Notes under the pieces: model-generated
Databases searched by the model: none
Told to the model about the DNA's origin: nothing
What the model saw: the letters and a program-made list of their open reading frames with translations, nothing else
Part shown: piece after piece, positions 41,330-45,897 of the stretch
How positions within the stretch are numbered: position 1 is the first letter of the stretch
Layout of the letters: each line of letters begins with the position of its first letter
Translations under genes and position numbers: made by a program
Source: Alphaproteobacteria bacterium
GTDB taxonomy: Bacteria > Pseudomonadota > Alphaproteobacteria > Micavibrionales > Micavibrionaceae
DNA: 45,897 nt
Assembly: GCA_022763065.1 (NCBI GenBank)
Contig: JALEGH010000027.1
Location: forward strand, 1-45,897
Direction: 5' to 3'

Positions 41330-43537
41330 TTAACTATGCTTTAAAGCAGAACGTGATAGCGTAACACCGTCCATTTCGAACTCATCGACAGCAACCACTT
41401 TTGCTTGTACTGACTTGGCTTCTTTAATAATAGCCTGTTCTTCATCTGTTAATTCACGCTTTTGACGTTTGGCTTGGGCCAAAATTTCGTGTGCCTGTGT
41501 CCATTTTTCCAATGCCTCATCAAAAGCTGCGATGACTTCTGTATTAGGGTCGTTAGGAATATAAATACCCTGCGTTAATGTATCACGAACTTTCCCGGGA
41601 CGCGTAATAGAAGCGGCAATACGGTGTTCCAGAAAATCATCTGGTTTCCAATCTTCAGAACTAAATGGATCAATCGCAGCACGCATAAAACCACTTATCA
41701 AACGGCTTTTTTTGCTTACTTTTTCTGTCACGCCGTCTTTTGTTTGATATGAGACTTTTCTACTTGGGTAATTTTTTAAGAAATCATCAAAAGCTTCTTC
41801 TGACTTATGAAGACAATAACGAACCGACCATTCCAGAAGGTCACGCTCTTCTTCGGGACGCCCCTTTGCCTCAAATTCACTCAAAGCACAAGCCGCCATA
41901 TATGTATAACTCATCACATCACCAAGACGCTTCAGCGCATTACCACGCCCCATTAGTTTTTTCTGATGGTGCATAACAGAAAGGCTGGCGGCCATATTAT
42001 ATGCCTTACCCAGGCGATTAATATGACGATAAAAACGCTTTGTTTTCGGATCAACGTCTTGATGATTAGCGCTAGAGTGAAAATAGCTGGGTAACATCGT
42101 TTTGCCGTAGTTCAAGATCGTATTTCCAACCATAGGGAACGCGTGGCGAAGAATCTTCTTCAAATTACCTTCTTGCACCGCACTCGCTACATGGCGCGCA
42201 TGCTTGTGGGTACGCATCAAACCTTGCAAACCTATTACCCACTCATTGAGATAATACGCCCCCTCAACTGCGTTCGCCACGGCTATAGCACGCTGATCAC
42301 GATTAATCGGGTTTGAAGGGCCACTCATAACGCCTTTTCCACAAAAAATGCGCACGGCATCATTAAGGCCTTCTTCCATCATTTTAACCATATGCTGTTT
42401 TGCGATACCCGCAGAGACAGACGGCATACCACCATCATCAACCGTTTTCGCACTAACAGCACAAACCGCGTTAGATAAATAAGCAAAGCCTGCCATTTTC
42501 GCCAATGGCGCATGCAATCCTTCCATGTCCTTTAACGTACGCCCAAACTGGACACGCGTACCAATAAAAGCCCCTGTCGTGCGTACTGCCTTTTTTAATG
42601 CCGCCGCCGCGCCGTTTGGTAATGTAATACCACGTCCAATCGCCAAACATTCTTGTAAATATTTTTGGTGTTGTCCTGCACTCTCGACACCGCCAATAAT
42701 GCTGTCCGCAGGTAATCGAATATTTCCTTGTATAACACCATTTGGAAACGGTACATCATTCGGTAAAAGCCTTTTGTTCGCAATAAGACCTCCCGTATCA
42801 CGTGGAACAAGAGAAAAAGTCATACCAATATTTTCTGTATCGCGACCCAAAAAGTTATCCGGGTCTTTCAGGATATAGGCCAAACCCAATAAGTTCGCTA
42901 TGGGAGCTAATGTAATATAACGCTTATCAACTTCCTCAATATGAATATAAATTTCACCATCATTATCTTTTTTGACAATACCGGTCGTACTCATTCCTCC
43001 AAAAAGGTCCGATCCTGCGCCGGGCTCTGTCGCACCAAAACAAGTAACATAGTGACCGGAAGCAATTTGAGGTAAAATTTCATCTCTTTGCTGCTGCGTT
43101 CCATATTCTAAAACCAGCTTGCCAGGCCCCAGAGAGTTAATCACCATCACAGGTATTGCAGCAGCAAAGCTTCGGCTCGATAACTTTTGTACAATGGCGG
43201 CATGCGCTTGTTCAGAGAATTCCTTTCCACCATACTCTTTTGGGATACCAAGACCAAAAAATCCTTTTTCCTTCATAAAATCGATAATGTCTTTGGAAAT
43301 CATTTTATCTGGACTATTCCAAAGCGCCCAATCATCCATCATGGCGCAAAGTTGGTTGACTTCATTATTGAGAAAGCTCTCTTCTTCTTGTGTAAGACCT
43401 GGCATCTCGGAAATACGCCGTAAATCTTTCCAACCCAAATGCGCATTACCATTAGCAAAGTCGCCTTCAAAACCGACGCTCCCAAGTTCTAACGCTGTAC
43501 GTTCTTCTTCTCTCATCGAAGGGCTTTTGTTGGACAT
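41330..43537 (-). CDS. fadE: FadE-type acyl-CoA dehydrogenase
   Basis: First oxidation step of fatty-acid beta-oxidation, or a related FAD-dependent acyl-CoA oxidation. The 735 residues fit the large FadE type, not the 380-residue mitochondrial type. The N-terminal and beta domains show GFFGLGIPKEYGGKEFS near 93 and VTCFGATEPGAGSDLFGG near 168. The helical domain has RTTGAFIGTRVQFGRTLKDMEG near 320, and a long C-terminal extension (about 480-735) corresponds to the DUF1974 part of FadE. Strong ribosome site AGGAG; promoter at 43585-43612 on the minus strand. No electron-transfer flavoprotein or other beta-oxidation gene is near. The choice of substrate chain length is not visible. Confidence 0.9.
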   Translation of the reverse strand: MSNKSPSMREEERTALELGSVGFEGDFANGNAHLGWKDLRRISEMPGLTQEEESFLNNEVNQLCAMMDDWALWNSPDKMISKDIIDFMKEKGFFGLGIPKEYGGKEFSEQAHAAIVQKLSSRSFAAAIPVMVINSLGPGKLVLEYGTQQQRDEILPQIASGHYVTCFGATEPGAGSDLFGGMSTTGIVKKDNDGEIYIHIEEVDKRYITLAPIANLLGLAYILKDPDNFLGRDTENIGMTFSLVPRDTGGLIANKRLLPNDVPFPNGVIQGNIRLPADSIIGGVESAGQHQKYLQECLAIGRGITLPNGAAAALKKAVRTTGAFIGTRVQFGRTLKDMEGLHAPLAKMAGFAYLSNAVCAVSAKTVDDGGMPSVSAGIAKQHMVKMMEEGLNDAVRIFCGKGVMSGPSNPINRDQRAIAVANAVEGAYYLNEWVIGLQGLMRTHKHARHVASAVQEGNLKKILRHAFPMVGNTILNYGKTMLPSYFHSSANHQDVDPKTKRFYRHINRLGKAYNMAASLSVMHHQKKLMGRGNALKRLGDVMSYTYMAACALSEFEAKGRPEEERDLLEWSVRYCLHKSEEAFDDFLKNYPSRKVSYQTKDGVTEKVSKKSRLISGFMRAAIDPFSSEDWKPDDFLEHRIAASITRPGKVRDTLTQGIYIPNDPNTEVIAAFDEALEKWTQAHEILAQAKRQKRELTDEEQAIIKEAKSVQAKVVAVDEFEMDGVTLSRSALKHS

Positions 43538-43584
43538 GATATTTTTCTCCTACTCAGTTTGACGACATGCTACTCAGGACGAAA

Positions 43585-43612
43585 GCTATACTGCACACAT
43601 ATTGAGAGTCAA
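43585..43612 (-). promoter_or_regulatory. Sigma-70 promoter for the fadE-type gene
   Basis: On the minus strand, TTGACT (43612-43607), a 16-nt spacer and TATAGC (43590-43585), 48 nt upstream of the fadE start. Good match and position. Confidence 0.55.
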
Positions 43613-43746
43613 CCGATTTATTTTTCATATGGCTGGACATGTTTTTAAAGCCCCCCCCCTTGACCGCGCACGCCATCATTTTTCTTTTTTCCGGCAGCCC
43701 CAAATATCTTGTTTCGATCAGTAAAAAAAAGCGATACATTCATGTC

Positions 43747-44727
43747 ATGACAAATATCTGGCTTAACATCATCAAACCTAAAGGCATTTATGCCAAATGG
43801 CTGATCTTTCTAACCTTACTGGCTCTATTCGGGCTAGGGGCTACGGGACATTTCGAAGTTGTTCAGCAACATTTAGATACACAAGACCTGACCTTCAAGG
43901 TAGGTAATTTTGAGATCAGTGCGTATAAAGCATTAAAATCTATTCTTGTTGTTGTCTTGGTTTTTTGGACAGCGGCTATTATTTCTGACTTTTCAGAAAA
44001 GAGAATTAGTAAGCTCAAAAAAATGAGAGCGGCCAACCGCGCACTCATATTAAAAATCATTCATATTGGTATCTATATCATTGCGGGCCTGTTTGCCCTT
44101 GATATCGTGGGTATTGACCTGACAACCCTAACTATTTTTAGCGGCGCTTTGGGTATTGGATTAGGCTTTGGCTTACAAAAAATTGCATCTAACTTTATCA
44201 GTGGTCTTATTTTGCTCATGGAAAAATCAGTCGAACAAGATGACCTGATTGAGCTATCCGATGGTACATTTGGTACAGTAAAAAAAGCACGAGCGCGCTA
44301 CACACTTATCGAGACCTTTGATAGTCGTGAGATTTTAGTACCTAACGAAGACCTCATTACAAACCGCGTTGTAAACTGGACACTCACAAATACAAAGGGA
44401 CGTATTGAAATCCCCGTTGGTGTTTCCTACGATTCAGATATTGAAAAAGCACAGCAGTTGATTTTGGAAGCGGCAAAAGAACATCCCAGCTCTATCGATG
44501 ACCCTGAGCCCAGATGTTATTTGCGCAATTTTGGTGACAGTTCTGTTGATTTTATTCTACATTTCTGGATGGCCAATGTGTTAGAAGGACGGTGGATTCC
44601 TCAAAGTGAAGTGATGTTCTCTATCTGGCAAAAATTTCATGAAAATAATATTGAAATTCCATTTCCTCAAAGAGATCTACATCTCAAAACACCGGATATG
44701 ATAAAGGTGAAAAATAATGGTAAGTGA
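43747..44727 (+). CDS. Mechanosensitive channel of the MscS family
   Basis: Opens under membrane tension to release solutes at osmotic downshock. The start is taken at ATG 43747 (MTNIWLN); an ATG 36 codons earlier has no support. Four or so membrane segments near 17-35, 70-90, 105-125 and 130-160; the last is the glycine-rich pore helix (IFSGALGIGLGFGLQKIASNFISGLILLMEKS). The soluble beta domain begins DDLIELSDGTFGTVKKARARYTLIETFDSREILVPNEDLI, a family signature. 326 residues. Its end overlaps the next gene by 11 nt, so they are coupled. Confidence 0.92.
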   Translation: MTNIWLNIIKPKGIYAKWLIFLTLLALFGLGATGHFEVVQQHLDTQDLTFKVGNFEISAYKALKSILVVVLVFWTAAIISDFSEKRISKLKKMRAANRALILKIIHIGIYIIAGLFALDIVGIDLTTLTIFSGALGIGLGFGLQKIASNFISGLILLMEKSVEQDDLIELSDGTFGTVKKARARYTLIETFDSREILVPNEDLITNRVVNWTLTNTKGRIEIPVGVSYDSDIEKAQQLILEAAKEHPSSIDDPEPRCYLRNFGDSSVDFILHFWMANVLEGRWIPQSEVMFSIWQKFHENNIEIPFPQRDLHLKTPDMIKVKNNGK

Positions 44728-45694
44728 TGGAGGGATTATTCACGCCTGCACAATTGAAGGTGATGGTAAAGGCTTGCCCCTTACGCAAAAAGCCGTATCA
44801 GAAACCATAAAAGACGACAAATTGGCATGGGTTCACCTTGATGCAAATCACGCGGAAACGCGTCACTGGCTCAAAAACGAGATGTCTTATCTTGATACCA
44901 TTATAATAGACGCTCTTTTAGCAGAAGAAACACGCCCCCGTATCGTTGAATTTGATGAGGGCGCATTAATGATTTTGCGCGGTGTCAATTTGAATGAAAA
45001 TGCACAACCAGAAGACATGATTTCTATTCGCCTTTGGATTGACTCAAACCGTATTATTTCGCTTCAACGCCGTCCGCTCAAAGCAACAAAGGATATCCAA
45101 AACCGTTTGATAGAAGGAAAAGGCCCGAAAAATTCCGGTGATTTTATTGTGGCATTGGCTTCGCGTTTATTTGAACGTATGGAACCTATCTTTTCCGAAT
45201 TAGACGAAAACCTTGATGATATTGAAGAACGTATCATGGAAATACCAGATACAAAGGAAAGACAAGAGATCACTTCTATCCGAAAACAGGCTATTATTTT
45301 TCGTCGATATATAGCTCCTCAAAGAGATGTTATTTCTTACTTACGCACCTCGGAGCAATCGTGGCTAGATCAAAGTCATAAACGTCGCTTGCAAGAGGCG
45401 TTAGATAGAGTTATCCGGTATATAGAAGATTTAGATACAATTCGTGAAAGGGCGCAAATTGTCAAAGACGAACTAGCAAACGCTCTCGCAGATAAAATGA
45501 ACAAAAACATGTACGTATTATCCGTTATTGCGGCTATTTTCTTGCCGCTCGGGTTTCTAACAGGATTATTGGGGATTAATGTCGGTGGTATCCCCGGAAC
45601 AAATAGCGACAGCGCATTTTTTATCTTTTCAGGGTTACTAGCCATCATTGTTTTGGTTCAAGTCATTCTTTTTAAAAAATTTAAATGGTTTTAG
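44717..45694 (+). CDS. zntB: CorA-family transporter, ZntB-like
   Basis: Membrane transporter of divalent metal ions in the CorA superfamily. The 325 residues have a large cytoplasmic N-terminal part (about 1-260, with a long coiled-coil helix before the membrane) and two C-terminal spans near 265-285 and 300-320. Instead of the CorA GMN loop it has GINVGGIPG, the pattern of the ZntB zinc transporters. ATG at 44717 lies inside the end of the mscS gene. The remaining 203 nt to the right edge contain no gene I can support, only a weak GGCT/AGCC hairpin near 45744-45760. Confidence 0.88.
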   Translation: MVSDGGIIHACTIEGDGKGLPLTQKAVSETIKDDKLAWVHLDANHAETRHWLKNEMSYLDTIIIDALLAEETRPRIVEFDEGALMILRGVNLNENAQPEDMISIRLWIDSNRIISLQRRPLKATKDIQNRLIEGKGPKNSGDFIVALASRLFERMEPIFSELDENLDDIEERIMEIPDTKERQEITSIRKQAIIFRRYIAPQRDVISYLRTSEQSWLDQSHKRRLQEALDRVIRYIEDLDTIRERAQIVKDELANALADKMNKNMYVLSVIAAIFLPLGFLTGLLGINVGGIPGTNSDSAFFIFSGLLAIIVLVQVILFKKFKWF

Positions 45695-45897
45695 CCCCGT
45701 AACCCAGTTCCCACACCTAAATCTTCGTTCATAACCTCGTCTCGGCTATTTCCAAAAGCCCTTTTTGCAAGTGAACGTACACCAACAACCCTGTATTTCC
45801 CCCTAAACCCTTAAAATGTTAAGAATTTTTCAACCATAGTTTGGTATTCTGGTTGTGTCGGAGATGCATCTTTTTTTAAACAATAACAATAAGTTAG

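Noticed and set aside
1..45897. CRISPR array, transposase, integrase or toxin-antitoxin pair
   Set aside because: No regularly spaced repeats and no protein with such motifs were seen.

Overview
The window looks like chromosomal DNA of a Gram-negative alphaproteobacterium of moderate to low GC. The basis is the family content and gene order: a secY-adk-rpsM-rpsK-rpoA-rplQ block, an rnd-like/kdsD/lptC/lptA/lptB/rpoN/hpf/ptsN block, a fabD/fabG/acpP/fabF/mltG set, and an RpoA N-terminus of alphaproteobacterial type. The genus cannot be fixed from this sequence. Most of the window is housekeeping DNA. No CRISPR array, transposase, integrase or rRNA was found. One tRNA (Tyr) is present.

Layout. 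1-2140 is the 5' part of alaS, running off the left edge on the minus strand. 2308-6988 holds the translocation, ribosomal and transcription genes secY, adk, rpsM, rpsK, rpoA and rplQ, ending at a shared terminator. 7048-10347 (minus) is a small anchored protein followed by an operon cvpA-purF-SDR. 10419-16897 (minus) is the fatty-acid synthesis cluster fabD, fabG, acpP, fabF and mltG. It is interrupted twice by plus-strand genes: a receiver-like protein between fabD and fabG, and an O-antigen ligase/polymerase-like protein between fabF and mltG. 17189-17473 is a small unknown gene. 17507-24348 (minus) is the LPS-transport and sigma-54 block.

24530-31437 (plus) is an envelope polysaccharide export locus. 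It holds a response regulator with a worn-out GGDEF domain, an outer-membrane barrel, a Wza-like exporter, a Wzc-like tyrosine kinase, a TPR-like membrane protein, and a polytopic membrane protein interrupted by one in-frame amber codon. 31458-31953 has a short promoter-hairpin-terminator unit and an orphan phage-structural-like gene. 32024-32637 is rpmI-rplT. A palindrome-rich intergenic region follows, then gpt, two glycosyltransferases, a DUF1223 protein, polA, a small lipoprotein, rlmB and tRNA-Tyr. The right end has two AT-rich unknown genes, a large FadE-type acyl-CoA dehydrogenase, and an mscS-zntB pair.

Envelope building is the common thread. Fatty-acid synthesis supplies lipid A and phospholipid acyl chains. 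KdsD makes the Kdo precursor. LptA, LptB and LptC move LPS outward. The ligase-like gene, the GT25 and DxD glycosyltransferases and the Wza/Wzc locus build or export surface glycans. MltG trims the murein.

The features most worth following up are the amber-split gene in the polysaccharide locus, the structured leader in front of rpsM, the two related palindromic repeats at 4420 and 14410, and the paired DnaA-box-like arms at 25396. I did not find a clearly new multi-gene system. The polysaccharide locus with its two unrecognised membrane proteins is the nearest candidate.
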